A model generated the notes under the pieces. The model was given only the letters and a program-made list of their open reading frames with translations. It was not told the origin of the DNA and ran no database searches. A stretch of DNA of 64,000 bases. It comes from an uncultured Collinsella sp. (GTDB lineage Bacteria > Actinomycetota > Coriobacteriia > Coriobacteriales > Coriobacteriaceae). Location of the stretch: NCBI GenBank assembly GCA_902465265.1, contig CABQMF010000008.1, positions 4,286 through 68,285 on the forward strand, written 5' to 3'. A program made the translations under genes and the position numbers. Shown piece by piece: positions 51,351 through 60,124 of the stretch (positions within the stretch are counted from its first letter, which is position 1; every line of letters starts with the position of its first letter).

Positions 51351-52604
51351 ATGGCGCAGGAACACGATCTGTTTGATGACATTATCGAGATCAGCAAGGG
51401 TTTCGATTTTCTTAAAAACCCGCTTGGCGGTGTGACCGATGCACTCGATCCGTCGGCGCCGCAGTGGAATCCTGCCGACTACAAGGAGCGCCCGCGCGGC
51501 AACACCATCCCGTGTTTGACCTGCAAAAACGAAAAGAGCGGCTGCACCGCGTGCATGGACGTATGCCCGGTCAACGCTATCGAGGTCGAGGAAGACTCCA
51601 TCGAGATCCTCGACTCCTGTCGCAAGTGCGGCCTGTGCGCCGCTGCCTGTCCGACCGAGGCGATCATCTCGCCGCGCCTGGCGCCCAAAAACCTGTATGA
51701 CGATATCGTCTCTGCCGCTACGAGCCATGAGACCGCCTACGTCACCTGCACGCGCGCCCTCAAGCGCATGCCGCGCGAAAACGAGGTCGTCGTTGCCTGC
51801 GTGGGCGATATTACGGCCGAGACTTGGTTCTCGGTGCTGGCGGACTATCCCAACGTGAGTGTGTACCTGCCGTTGGGCGTGTGCGATAAATGCCGCAACA
51901 CCGGCGGTGAGGATATTCTGGGCGAGGCGATTGCGAAGGCCGAGGAGTGGGCCGGTACGGGCATGGGCCTGGAGGTCGACCCCAAGAGCCTCAAATGCCA
52001 TAAGCGCCGCGAGTACGAGCGTAAGGAGTACATGGAAAAGATTGCCCGCACCACGGGTCTAACCGTGACTAAGCTCAACCCGGCGACGGCGGCACTGGCC
52101 TCGGTGACGCAGAAGTTGAAGGCCCACCGTCACCAGATCACGCAGCTCGAGCGTACGCTCAACACCATGTGCGGCACCACGACGACTAAGCGTCGCCGTT
52201 CGCTCACGCACGGGCGGCAGCTGGTGCTCTCGACGCTGCAGAACCACCCCGAGCTTGCCCAGAACATGCAGGTGAGCACGCCGGAGTGCGATTTTGACAA
52301 GTGCACGTCGTGCGGCGAGTGCGTCAACGTGTGCCCCACGTTTGCCTGCGATTTGGTGGGAAGCGGTCGCTTTGCACTGGAGTCCACGTATTGCCTAGGT
52401 TGCGGAGCCTGCGTCAAGGTGTGCCCCGAGCATGCGCTTAAGTTGGTTGAGCATGATGCATCCAACCTGGTCGTCGTCGATCCCGAGGCCGAGGAAAAGG
52501 CCGCCCAGAAGGCGAAGGCTCACGAAGAAGCTGAGAAGGTCAAGGCCGAGGCAAAGGCCAAGCTTGACAAGATGCTCGACCAGGTGGAAAAGCTCGCGGA
52601 CTAG
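51351..52604 (+). CDS. Multi-cluster 4Fe-4S ferredoxin-domain protein
   Basis: A 417-aa protein; ATG 51351 has AGGGAGGGG upstream. Four cluster motifs: CLTCKNEKSGCTACMDVCP and CRKCGLCAAACP in the N-terminal part, and CTSCGECVNVCP with CLGCGACVKVCP near 325-370. The middle (110-300) is a CxxC-bearing domain (VACVGDITAETWF, GVCDKCRNTGG). The C-terminal 45 residues are a Lys/Glu/Ala coiled coil. It looks like an electron carrier for a partner oxidoreductase not seen nearby. Confidence 0.85.
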   Translation: MAQEHDLFDDIIEISKGFDFLKNPLGGVTDALDPSAPQWNPADYKERPRGNTIPCLTCKNEKSGCTACMDVCPVNAIEVEEDSIEILDSCRKCGLCAAACPTEAIISPRLAPKNLYDDIVSAATSHETAYVTCTRALKRMPRENEVVVACVGDITAETWFSVLADYPNVSVYLPLGVCDKCRNTGGEDILGEAIAKAEEWAGTGMGLEVDPKSLKCHKRREYERKEYMEKIARTTGLTVTKLNPATAALASVTQKLKAHRHQITQLERTLNTMCGTTTTKRRRSLTHGRQLVLSTLQNHPELAQNMQVSTPECDFDKCTSCGECVNVCPTFACDLVGSGRFALESTYCLGCGACVKVCPEHALKLVEHDASNLVVVDPEAEEKAAQKAKAHEEAEKVKAEAKAKLDKMLDQVEKLAD

Positions 52605-52623
52605 CTAAAAGAGCGTACATGAT

Positions 52624-52654
52624 GGCCGGTGGGACAGGTACTGCCCCGCCGGCC
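52624..52654. repeat. GC-rich hairpin, family A-like
   Basis: GGCCGG / CCGGCC stem with a GGGACAGGTA core resembling family A centres; 20 bp after the ferredoxin gene stop and directly before the family C repeat. Confidence 0.55.
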
Positions 52655-52659
52655 AAAAA

Positions 52660-52726
52660 AGTTGCGGTGGAATAGTTCCCGTCTTGCCCTTAAGCTGGCC
52701 ATTCTAGGAACTATTCCACCGCAACT
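52660..52726. repeat. Inverted-repeat element C
   Basis: Perfect 20-bp arms (AGTTGCGGTGGAATAGTTCC at 52660-52679 and its complement at 52707-52726) around a 27-nt centre, the same spacing as family B. It lies between two convergent genes with no T-tract. Confidence 0.8.
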
Positions 52727-52735
52727 AATAGATGG

Positions 52736-53491
52736 TTAGCTCATACTGCTCTGATGGGTCTCGCTGCCGTTATTGCGGCGGGTGACCGTTTCGTGGAGTA
52801 AAAAGAAGCTGGGAACCTGCTTTGTCTCGGTGTATTCCATAAGGATGCCGTCGGCGTTGTAGGTCTGCCCGCGTACAACGGCGAGTGCGTTAAAGTCGTC
52901 GAGATCGAGTACGCGTGTATCCTCGGGCGTGGGATGCTCAATCGTTACATCGCGTTTGCCCGTGGCAATCTTAATTCCAAGGCCTTCTTCGAGGTAACGA
53001 TAGATCGAGTCGTTGACAATCTCGGGTGTCAGCCCCGGTACCTGTGAGCTTAGGTAATAGGAGTCGTCGGAGCACACGGCTCGTCCGTCTGCATAACGGA
53101 TGCGTTTAGCACGTGTGAGTTCACAGCCTTCGGGAAACCCGGTAATCTTGGAGAGCGCCTTGTTACAGACGAGGAGCTCAAAGACAGTGGTGACCGTTTT
53201 GAGCTCAAAGCCTCGGCTAGCTGCGATTTCCTTAAAGGTCTCGAGTCCGCCGCCACCACGATTCGTCTCGTCACTGATGTTGCGAATGACGCGCATGCCT
53301 TTGCCTTGCTGGGGGAGCACGTATCCATCTGCCGCAAGCATCGAGATGGCGCGACGGACCGTCATGCGCGAACAGCCAAACAGTTGCGTGAGTTCAGTCT
53401 CCGAAGGCAGATAGCTTAGATAGGCGTATGTGCCGTCGTCAATCGACTGCTTCACGTTGTCATAAATGGTTTGGAAGATGGCTCGCGCCAT
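52736..53491 (-). CDS. GntR-family regulator with UTRA domain
   Basis: A 251-aa repressor-type protein. N-terminal GntR winged helix: YLPSETELTQLFGCSRMTVRRAISML (written here only as its key parts LPSETELTQLFGCSR and MTVRRAI), residues 26-52. The UTRA effector domain (about 85-235) has TRAKRIRYADGRAV and EYTETKQVP. GntR/UTRA proteins bind TTGTCTAGACAA-like palindromes, and three such sites lie between the divergent zinc-ADH and PTS genes at 54629-54794. Effector is probably a phosphorylated alpha-glucoside. It follows the ADH gene in the same minus-strand operon. Confidence 0.9.
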   Translation of the reverse strand: MARAIFQTIYDNVKQSIDDGTYAYLSYLPSETELTQLFGCSRMTVRRAISMLAADGYVLPQQGKGMRVIRNISDETNRGGGGLETFKEIAASRGFELKTVTTVFELLVCNKALSKITGFPEGCELTRAKRIRYADGRAVCSDDSYYLSSQVPGLTPEIVNDSIYRYLEEGLGIKIATGKRDVTIEHPTPEDTRVLDLDDFNALAVVRGQTYNADGILMEYTETKQVPSFFLLHETVTRRNNGSETHQSSMS

Positions 53492-53512
53492 GACGGTCTC
53501 CTAGAGCTGAGT

Positions 53513-53542
53513 GCGCGAGCGGTGGATGAGGACTGCTCGCGC
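53513..53542 (-). terminator. Hairpin between zinc-ADH and gntR
   Basis: Perfect stem GCGCGAGC-N14-GCTCGCGC without a T-tract. It may give differential expression or mRNA stability within the operon. Confidence 0.45.
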
Positions 53543-53556
53543 AGATGTCGATCGAT

Positions 53557-54582
53557 TTACTTGCTGGGGTCGATTATATATTTACCCATGGCACGCAGAG
53601 CTGGGTCTGACAGGATGGCGCCGAGTTCGTCGAGGGAAGCCACCTTGGCGACCATCGAGGATACGTCGAGCCTGCCAGAGTCGATGAGCTCGAGCGCGCG
53701 ACGCTGCGTATAAGGGTTGATGTAGGACGAGGTAAGCACGAGCTCCTTCTGGAAGACCTCGAAGGGCTTGACGGTGATTGTCTCATCGGGCTTGGTGAGG
53801 CCGAACATCATGACCGTAGCCTTGTGGCCGGCGATCTGGATGGCCTGCTCGATGGTGACGGGCTTGCCAACACACTCGATAACGACATCGACGTTGCCGA
53901 CGCCCTCCTGCTTCAGGCGGGCCGGGACGTCCTCGTGGATGGAATCAATTGCCAGGTCGGCGCCGAGTTTGAGCGCAACCTCGCGCTTGCCTTCGACAGG
54001 CTCGAGCAAGACAACCTTGGTGGCGCCGGCGTTTTTAGCAAGCTGCATCATGAGCAGACCGATCATGCCACCGCCGATAACAACAACTGTGCTGCCGGGC
54101 TTGATGTTGCACATATCGATGCCGTGCAGGCAGCAGGCGACGGACTCGGTCATAGCACCCTGCTCAAAGCTGGTGTGATCGCCCAACTTGTAGACTTGCT
54201 GCATATCGACGGAGCAGTACTCGGCAAAGCCGCCGTTAACGGTGGTGCCGTAACCGGTCATATGCTCGCAGTAGTGGTTGATTCCGTCGCGGCAGGGTTC
54301 GCAGCAGCCGCAGGGATGGTTTGGGTCGATGCACACGCGATCGCCCGGTTTAAAGCCAGCGACGTCGCTGCCCACGGCCTCGACAACGCCCGCGAACTCA
54401 TGACCAAGGATCGTGGGCGGGGTAACGTCGGCCGCGCCCTTGTCGCCTTCATAGATATGCACGTCGGTGCCGCAGACGCCGCAAGCTTTGACGTTGATCA
54501 GAACGTCGCGCTTGCCCACGGCCGGCTTTGCCGATTCCTCGACTCTGAGGTCGTGCTTTCCATAGAAGACCGCGCTTTTCAT
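53557..54582 (-). CDS. Zinc-dependent medium-chain alcohol (polyol-type) dehydrogenase
   Basis: A 341-aa enzyme; ATG 54582 with AAGGAGT upstream. Catalytic zinc ligands: C in GVCGTDVH and HE in LGHEFAG. The structural zinc has four Cys in CGCCEPCRDGINHYC, and the Rossmann loop is VIGGGMIGLLM. It belongs to the sorbitol/threonine dehydrogenase-like MDR group. Being co-regulated with an alpha-glucoside PTS and GH4 hydrolase suggests it oxidises a polyol released from the sugar, an inference only. Confidence 0.9.
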   Translation of the reverse strand: MKSAVFYGKHDLRVEESAKPAVGKRDVLINVKACGVCGTDVHIYEGDKGAADVTPPTILGHEFAGVVEAVGSDVAGFKPGDRVCIDPNHPCGCCEPCRDGINHYCEHMTGYGTTVNGGFAEYCSVDMQQVYKLGDHTSFEQGAMTESVACCLHGIDMCNIKPGSTVVVIGGGMIGLLMMQLAKNAGATKVVLLEPVEGKREVALKLGADLAIDSIHEDVPARLKQEGVGNVDVVIECVGKPVTIEQAIQIAGHKATVMMFGLTKPDETITVKPFEVFQKELVLTSSYINPYTQRRALELIDSGRLDVSSMVAKVASLDELGAILSDPALRAMGKYIIDPSK

Positions 54583-54628
54583 GGTGACTCCTTAACGTGG
54601 CGGTGAATATTGTAATGAAGTATAGGCA

Positions 54629-54664
54629 TGTCTACAGGTATAGACAAGCACATCTAGACAAGTT
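54629..54664 (-). promoter_or_regulatory. Promoter and GntR operators of the zinc-ADH operon
   Basis: On the minus strand TTGTCT, a 17-bp spacer and TATACT form a promoter. The palindrome TGTCTACAGGTATAGACA (54629-54646) lies across its spacer, and a second half-palindrome CTTGTCTAGATG is next to it (54650-54664). Confidence 0.7.
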
Positions 54665-54778
54665 GAAAAGAAATATATTTTGCGGCCATAAGCTATGTTA
54701 GATTTAGCAGGCAAAATACTGGACTTATACCGTTTACGGCCAATAATCGACCGCTGACCGAACATAGAAACCGTATCA

Positions 54779-54794
54779 ACTTGTCTAGATAAGT
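54779..54794 (+). promoter_or_regulatory. GntR operator at the PTS promoter
   Basis: ACTTGTCTAGATAAGT, a near-perfect palindrome overlapping a TTGTCT -35 with AT-rich ATGATAAAAAT downstream. Same sequence family as the sites at 54629-54664, so one regulator may control both directions. Confidence 0.7.
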
Positions 54795-54939
54795 GATATG
54801 ATAAAAATAGAAGCACAAGAAGCCGGGGACACGGGCCCACCCGTCCAATTGCACGAGGTACACGCAAACGGCGCGTCTGCGGTCTCGAGTGAAGCCAAAA
54901 CCGCAGTCGCTCCGAATGAAGAGAGGGGGATTCCCCGTC

Positions 54940-56550
54940 ATGATGCAAAAGATACAACGTTTCGGCGGTGCAATGTACACGCCTGCAATTCTTTTCGCAT
55001 TTTCCGGAATTGTCGTTGGCCTGGGTACGTTGTTTACCACCGAGGCGATCTTTGGCGAGATGGCCACTGCGGGCCATCTTTGGTTTGATTGCTGGAATGT
55101 GCTGCTCCAGGGTGGTTGGACGCTCTTTAACCAGATGCCGTTGCTGTTTTGCGTAGCGTTGCCAATCTCGCTCGCGAACAAGCAGAACGCTCGCTGCTGC
55201 ATGGAGGCTTTGGCCATCTACCTTACCTTCAACTACTTTGTAAGCACAATCTTGGGGCAGTGGGGCCCTGTCTTTGGTGTCGACTATTCTGTCGAGGCGG
55301 GCAGCGGTACTGGTCTTGCCACTATCGCAAGCATCAAAACGCTTGACATGGGCATCATGGGCGCGCTCATTATCTCTGGTATCGCCACGATGCTGCATAA
55401 CAAGTTCTTCGACACCGAACTTCCTGAGTGGCTGGGCGTGTTCTCGGGTTCCGTGTTCATCTATATGATCGGTTTCTTCGTTATGGTTCCGGTCGCTCTT
55501 ATCGCCTGCCTGGTGTGGCCGCATGTTCAGGCTGCTATCTCTGCCTTCCAGGGATTCATCCTTTCCGCCGGTACGTTTGGCGTGGGTGTCTTTGCTTTCT
55601 TCGAGCGCGTGCTGATCCCTACAGGCCTGCACCACTTTATCTATACGCCGTTCTATTACGACAACGCGGCGGTCAACGGCGGCATCTTTGCTGCTTGGGC
55701 CAACATCCTGCCCCAACTGGCTGCCGATCCGAGCATTGCTCTTAAGGATGCCGCACCCTGGGCTGCCTATACCTGCCCTGGTTGGACTAAGGTCTTCGGC
55801 TCGCTTGGCGTCGCCATTGCGTTTTATATGACCGCCAAACCCGAGCGCAAGCAGCGCGTCAAGGCTCTGCTGATCCCGGTCACCCTTACCGCTATGCTTT
55901 GCGGTATTACCGAGCCGCTTGACTTCACCTTCCTGTTCATCGCGCCCGGCCTGTTCGTCGTCCACTGCGTGCTCGGAGCGCTTGGCTGCATGGCTCAAAA
56001 CCTCCTTGGCGTCGTGGGTATCTTCGACGGCGGCATCATCTCGATGCTCTCGTGGGACTGGCTGCCCCTTTGGGCCGCACACGGTCTGCAGTACGCCATC
56101 TCCATCCTTGTCGGTCTGTGCTTTACCGCTCTTTGGGTTGTGGTCTTCCGTTTCCTGATCGTCAAGTTCGACTTTAAGACCCCCGGTCGCGAGGATGACG
56201 ATGTTGAGGTCGAGCTCAAGTCCAAGGCCGACTACAAGCAAAAGCAGGGCGGTGCTGCTGCTGGCAAATCGGCCGTCCAGAGTAAAGATGATGAGCGCTT
56301 GGTGCTTGCCGAGAACATCCTCGATCTGCTCGGTGGCACGGATAACATCATCGATGTAACGAACTGCGCTACCCGTCTGCGCGTTAACGTCAAGGACAAG
56401 AGCGTCGTTGCGCCCGAGGCTTCCTTCAAGGCGATCGGTACGCATGGCTTGGTGGTCCAAGGTCAGTCAATCCAGGTCATCATCGGCCTTAGCGTCCCGC
56501 AGGTTCGCGAGAAGTTCGAGAGTCTTCTGAAGTTCGAGAGTCTTCTGTAA
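54940..56550 (+). CDS. PTS alpha-glucoside (maltose/glucose-type) permease, EIICB
   Basis: A 536-aa membrane transporter. Start ATG 54940 (adjacent ATG 54943 possible) follows GAGAGGGGGA. The IIC domain with about 10 TM segments spans 1-420, including the conserved GITEPLDFTFLF. The IIB domain at about 450-530 has the phosphorylated Cys in DVTNCATRLRVNV. No IIA domain is present. The adjacent GH4 hydrolase indicates import of alpha-glucosides as 6-phosphates. The last 12 residues are a tandem duplication (KFESLL twice, 18 bp) that ends the protein. Confidence 0.92.
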   Translation: MMQKIQRFGGAMYTPAILFAFSGIVVGLGTLFTTEAIFGEMATAGHLWFDCWNVLLQGGWTLFNQMPLLFCVALPISLANKQNARCCMEALAIYLTFNYFVSTILGQWGPVFGVDYSVEAGSGTGLATIASIKTLDMGIMGALIISGIATMLHNKFFDTELPEWLGVFSGSVFIYMIGFFVMVPVALIACLVWPHVQAAISAFQGFILSAGTFGVGVFAFFERVLIPTGLHHFIYTPFYYDNAAVNGGIFAAWANILPQLAADPSIALKDAAPWAAYTCPGWTKVFGSLGVAIAFYMTAKPERKQRVKALLIPVTLTAMLCGITEPLDFTFLFIAPGLFVVHCVLGALGCMAQNLLGVVGIFDGGIISMLSWDWLPLWAAHGLQYAISILVGLCFTALWVVVFRFLIVKFDFKTPGREDDDVEVELKSKADYKQKQGGAAAGKSAVQSKDDERLVLAENILDLLGGTDNIIDVTNCATRLRVNVKDKSVVAPEASFKAIGTHGLVVQGQSIQVIIGLSVPQVREKFESLLKFESLL

Positions 56551-56568
56551 ACCATCGTCCATCGAAAC

Positions 56569-56608
56569 AATCGGCCTTGCAGAGCCGGTATGCACCGCAA
56601 GGCCGATT
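56569..56608 (+). other. Intercistronic hairpin between EIICB and the GH4 gene
   Basis: Perfect 12-bp stem AATCGGCCTTGC / GCAAGGCCGATT with a 16-nt loop, then TCTAGAG. It may attenuate or stabilise the message. Confidence 0.6.
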
Positions 56609-56706
56609 CTAGAGATAAAAAACTCCACTTCTAGGTAACAATTCCAAACCGCGCAAGGCCGCGTGCGGGGACGGATTGAGCAAGCGGCCAGAATGAGGAG
56701 GACATC

Positions 56707-58050
56707 ATGTCCAAGAAGAACTATGCCGTGACCATTGCCGGCGGTGGCTCCACCTTTACCCCGGGCATTGCCCTGATGCTGCTCGAGGAGCGCGACCGCT
56801 TCCCGGTCAACAAGGTGACCTTCTACGACAACAACGCCGAGCGCCAGGAGACCGTGGCCAAGGCCTGCGAGATCTACTTCCACGAGAACGCCCCCGAGGT
56901 TGAGTTTAGCTACACCACCGACCCCGAGACCGCATTCACCGGGACCGACTTCGTCCTTGCTCACATCCGCGTCGGCCTGTACGCCATGCGCGAGCTCGAC
57001 GAGAAGATTCCTCTCAAGTACGGCTGCGTTGGCCAAGAGACCTGCGGTGCCGGCGGTATCGCCTACGGCATGCGCTCCATCGGTGGTGTCATCGAGATCC
57101 TCGACTACATGGAGAAGTACAGCCCCAACGCCTGGATGCTCAACTACTCCAACCCCGCGGCCATCGTCGCCGAGGCCTGCCGCGTGCTGCGCCCCAACAG
57201 CCGCATCATCAACATCTGCGACATGCCGATCGACCTTATGGATAAGATGAGCCGTATGTGCGGCATCAAGGATCGTCGCGAGCTGCAGTATAGCTACTAC
57301 GGCCTCAACCACTTTGGTTGGTGGAGCAAGATCTACGACAAGGATGGCAACGACCTCATGCCGCAGATTAAGGAGCACATGGCTAAGAACGGCTACCTGG
57401 ACGGCATCGAGCACGAGGCCGGTAAGGAGCAGCATGTCGAGGAGAGCTGGATTCACACCTTCGGCAAGGCCAAGGATGTCTATGCTGTCGATCCCGAGAC
57501 GATTCCCAACACCTACCTCAAGTACTACCTGTACCCGGACTATGTTGTCGAGACGTCTGACCCCAACTACACTCGCGCCAATGAGGTTATGGACGGCCGC
57601 GAGAAGAAGGTCTTTGGCGCTTGCCGCGACATCATCGCCAAGGGTACTGCCAAGGACGGCGGCTTTGAGCCCGACGTACACGCCAACTACATCGTCGACC
57701 TTGCCTGCGCGCTGGCCGAGAACACGCTCGAGCGCTTCCTGCTGATTGTCCCCAACGATGGTGCTGTGCCAAACTTCGACCCGACGGCCATGGTCGAGGT
57801 GCCTTGCATCGTTGGCTCCAACGGCTTTGAGAAGATCTGCCAGGGCCCGATCCCGCAGTTCCAGAAGGGCCTGATGGAGCAGCAGGTTTCCGTCGAGAAG
57901 CTCGTTGTCCAGGCTTGGGTCGAGGGCAGCTACCAGAAGCTCTGGCAGGCGCTCACGCTCTCCAAGACCATTCCTTCGGCAAGCGTTGCCAAGCAGATCC
58001 TGGACGAGCTCATCGAGGCCAACAAGGATTTCTGGCCCGAGCTTAAGTAA
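56707..58050 (+). CDS. 6-phospho-alpha-glucosidase (GH4)
   Basis: A 447-aa enzyme; ATG 56707 has GAGGAGG upstream. NAD loop TIAGGGSTFTPGI, then GCVGQETCGAGGIAYG with the metal-binding Cys, NYSNPAAIVAEA, and the YYGLNHFGWW signature that distinguishes GlvA-type alpha-glucosidases. GH4 enzymes use NAD and Mn for redox-assisted cleavage of 6-phospho-glucosides. It splits the sugar phosphate delivered by the PTS into glucose-6-P and aglycone. Confidence 0.93.
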   Translation: MSKKNYAVTIAGGGSTFTPGIALMLLEERDRFPVNKVTFYDNNAERQETVAKACEIYFHENAPEVEFSYTTDPETAFTGTDFVLAHIRVGLYAMRELDEKIPLKYGCVGQETCGAGGIAYGMRSIGGVIEILDYMEKYSPNAWMLNYSNPAAIVAEACRVLRPNSRIINICDMPIDLMDKMSRMCGIKDRRELQYSYYGLNHFGWWSKIYDKDGNDLMPQIKEHMAKNGYLDGIEHEAGKEQHVEESWIHTFGKAKDVYAVDPETIPNTYLKYYLYPDYVVETSDPNYTRANEVMDGREKKVFGACRDIIAKGTAKDGGFEPDVHANYIVDLACALAENTLERFLLIVPNDGAVPNFDPTAMVEVPCIVGSNGFEKICQGPIPQFQKGLMEQQVSVEKLVVQAWVEGSYQKLWQALTLSKTIPSASVAKQILDELIEANKDFWPELK

Positions 58051-58090
58051 GAACTGCTGTCTCGAACCCTCACGCATCTCTGCTTCATTT

Positions 58091-58134
58091 GCGCCGCCGC
58101 GGTGTCCGGATTCGCCCGGATGCTGCGGCGGCGC
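58091..58134 (+). other. GC-rich hairpin before ychF
   Basis: Perfect 10-bp stem GCGCCGCCGC / GCGGCGGCGC. TATACT (58135-58140) follows at once and could be the ychF -10. May terminate the GH4 transcript. Confidence 0.5.
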
Positions 58135-58177
58135 TATACTTATGAAGTTTGAAGTACCTGTACCAAAAGGAGCTGTC

Positions 58178-59254
58178 GTGTCCCTTTCCATCGGTATCGT
58201 GGGCCTGCCCAACGTGGGCAAGTCGACGCTGTTCACCGCGCTTACCAAAAAGACCGGCCTTGCCGCCAACTACCCGTTTGCCACGATCGACCCCAACGTG
58301 GGTATCGTCGATGTGCCCGATAGCCGCCTGCAAAAGCTTGCCGACATCGTCAACCCTGGCCGCATTGTGCCGGCTACGGTCGAGTTTGTCGACATCGCTG
58401 GCCTGGTGAAGGGTGCCAACGAGGGGGAGGGCCTGGGCAACCAGTTCTTGGCAAACATCCGCGAGACCGACGCCATCTGCGAGGTCGTGCGCTACTTTAA
58501 GGACCCCAACGTCATGCGTGAGGTGGGCCGCACGGGCGAGTTCGTCGATCCCGCCGGCGATGCCGACACCATCATGACCGAGCTCATCCTGGCCGATATG
58601 GGCACACTCGAGAAGCAGCTGCCTAAGCTCGAGAAGGAGGCCAAGCGCGACAAGGAGCTCATGCCCAAGTTTGAGGTCGCCAAGCGCCTGCTTGCCTGGC
58701 TCAACGAGGGCAAGCGCGCCGCATCCATGGAGATGACCGACGAGGAGCGTGCTGCCGCCAAGGGCCTGTTCCTGCTCACCATGAAGCCCATCCTGTATGT
58801 GGCCAACGTGGACGAGGACATGCTCAACGACGATCTGGCGCCCATCGATGGTGTCAAGCCGCTGCCCATCTGCGCCAAGATTGAGGCCGAGCTTTCCGAG
58901 CTCGATCCTGAGGACGCCGCCGACTACCTGGAGAGCCTGGGCCTGGAGCAGCCCGGTCTGGACGTGCTCGCGCAGGCGGCCTATAAGCTGCTCGGCCTGC
59001 AGTCGTTCTTTACGGCCGGCGAGATGGAGGTCAAGGCCTGGACGGTTCGTCAGGGCGCGACCGCCCCGCAGGCCGCCGGCGTCATCCACACCGATTTTGA
59101 ACGCGGCTTTATTAAGGCCGAGGTTATTGGCTACGACGACTACATCGAGCTCGGCGGCGAGCAGGGCGCCAAGGCCGCCGGCAAGCTGCGCATTGAGGGC
59201 AAGGACTATGTCATGGCCGATGGCGACGTCGTGCACTTCCGCTTTAACGTGTAA
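58178..59254 (+). CDS. ychF: Redox-regulated ATPase YchF
   Basis: A 358-aa Obg-family P-loop protein. GTG 58178 has AAAAGGAG 6 bp upstream, giving the usual start VSLSIGIVGLPNVGKSTLF with Walker A GLPNVGKST. The TGS domain at the end reads VIHTDFERGFIKAEVI, and the helical insert lies in the middle. YchF hydrolyses ATP rather than GTP and interacts with ribosomes. It precedes a small membrane protein gene by 11 bp. Confidence 0.95.
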   Translation: MSLSIGIVGLPNVGKSTLFTALTKKTGLAANYPFATIDPNVGIVDVPDSRLQKLADIVNPGRIVPATVEFVDIAGLVKGANEGEGLGNQFLANIRETDAICEVVRYFKDPNVMREVGRTGEFVDPAGDADTIMTELILADMGTLEKQLPKLEKEAKRDKELMPKFEVAKRLLAWLNEGKRAASMEMTDEERAAAKGLFLLTMKPILYVANVDEDMLNDDLAPIDGVKPLPICAKIEAELSELDPEDAADYLESLGLEQPGLDVLAQAAYKLLGLQSFFTAGEMEVKAWTVRQGATAPQAAGVIHTDFERGFIKAEVIGYDDYIELGGEQGAKAAGKLRIEGKDYVMADGDVVHFRFNV

Positions 59255-59265
59255 GGACGACGCGC

Positions 59266-59649
59266 ATGTTTAAATATGGCAAAAAAGCTGGCTACATGGG
59301 TATTGCGCTGCTCGTACTTGCGGTGATTCCGCTGGTGGTTGCAGCGTGTGTTATCCCCAACATTGGTCCCGAGGTGGCAACAAAGTTTAATGCCGCCGGC
59401 GAGGTGACGCGCTGGGGCAAGAGCTACGAGTTGCTGGCACTGCCGGTGCTCAACCTGCTGCTGAGCGTGGCGACGTACTTTACGGCGGGACGCCAGGCAA
59501 AAAACAACGAGGACTCCGCTGTGATGGCACGCCTTGCGTGCGAGCGCTACCTGCGTAACGGCTGCATCACGGGTGTGTTCCTCAATGTAATCAACGTCTA
59601 CTTTATGTATTCGGCGATTACTGGAACGGGCTTTGGCTTTGGTTTCTAG
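59266..59649 (+). CDS. DUF1648-like small membrane protein
   Basis: A 127-aa protein with three hydrophobic helices (about 12-32, 55-72 and 98-118). The segment GPEVATKFNAAGEVTRWGKSYELLALP matches the DUF1648/SdpI N-terminal pattern (only key residues FNAAGEVTRWGKSYELL are quoted as diagnostic). It starts 11 bp after ychF and may be co-transcribed. Function unknown; the SdpI relation suggests membrane signalling or immunity. Confidence 0.75.
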   Translation: MFKYGKKAGYMGIALLVLAVIPLVVAACVIPNIGPEVATKFNAAGEVTRWGKSYELLALPVLNLLLSVATYFTAGRQAKNNEDSAVMARLACERYLRNGCITGVFLNVINVYFMYSAITGTGFGFGF

Positions 59650-59658
59650 CTTGTCCTT

Positions 59659-60048
59659 TTAGGCAACGAGCCTGCACACATATTCAATGGCTGCTGCGAG
59701 GCCGCCGCTCGATCGTGGTTTAAAGACCATGTCGGCGGCGGCCTCGTTTTCGTATCCGGCGCCGCGAAGGGCAAGTGCGATACCGGCTTCCAGGAGAAGG
59801 GGCAGACCGTGTTGGCTGGTTGCGATTACGGCAGCCTGATTGAGCGAGCAGCTGTGCGCTTGGCATTGGATGGCAAGTTCACCTTGCGCCGGGCAAGGGA
59901 CCAGAACGGCGGCGACGCGACTTGATAGCAATGCAAATGCTGTGCGCTCATCGGGCGAAAGGCATTCTGCTTCAACGACGACGAGCTTGGGCGGCGCGCT
60001 GTTTGTGCGAAGCGTGGCTCGGTACATGCGGACCGAAGAACCCGACAT
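59659..60048 (-). CDS. Hypothetical protein divergent from an XRE regulator
   Basis: A 129-aa protein; start 60048 has CAGGAG 8 bp upstream on the minus strand. An alternating hydrophobic pattern (KLVVVEAE, AAVLVPCPAQGELA, AVIATSQHGLPLLLEAGIALAL) suggests a small Rossmann-like alpha/beta fold. I do not recognise it. It is transcribed away from the XRE gene across a 24-bp perfect palindrome and ends 9 bp from the DUF1648 gene. Confidence 0.6.
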   Translation of the reverse strand: MSGSSVRMYRATLRTNSAPPKLVVVEAECLSPDERTAFALLSSRVAAVLVPCPAQGELAIQCQAHSCSLNQAAVIATSQHGLPLLLEAGIALALRGAGYENEAAADMVFKPRSSGGLAAAIEYVCRLVA

Positions 60049-60071
60049 AGAAAACTCCTGTGTATTCGGCA

Positions 60072-60095
60072 AAACGTAAACTATAGTTTACGTTT
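60072..60095. promoter_or_regulatory. Perfect 24-bp palindromic operator
   Basis: Half-site AAACGTAAACTA followed by its exact mirror. It sits between the two divergent genes, 24 bp from one start and 30 bp from the other, overlapping TATAG -10-like sequence. Probably bound by the XRE protein. Confidence 0.75.
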
Positions 60096-60124
60096 ATGTT
60101 CGGCTCCATTTCAAACTCGGCTGC

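Noticed and set aside
59659..60048. Resemblance of the 129-aa protein to DprA-like Rossmann segments
   Set aside because: Only a loose match of hydrophobic strands; the DprA phosphate-binding motif is absent.
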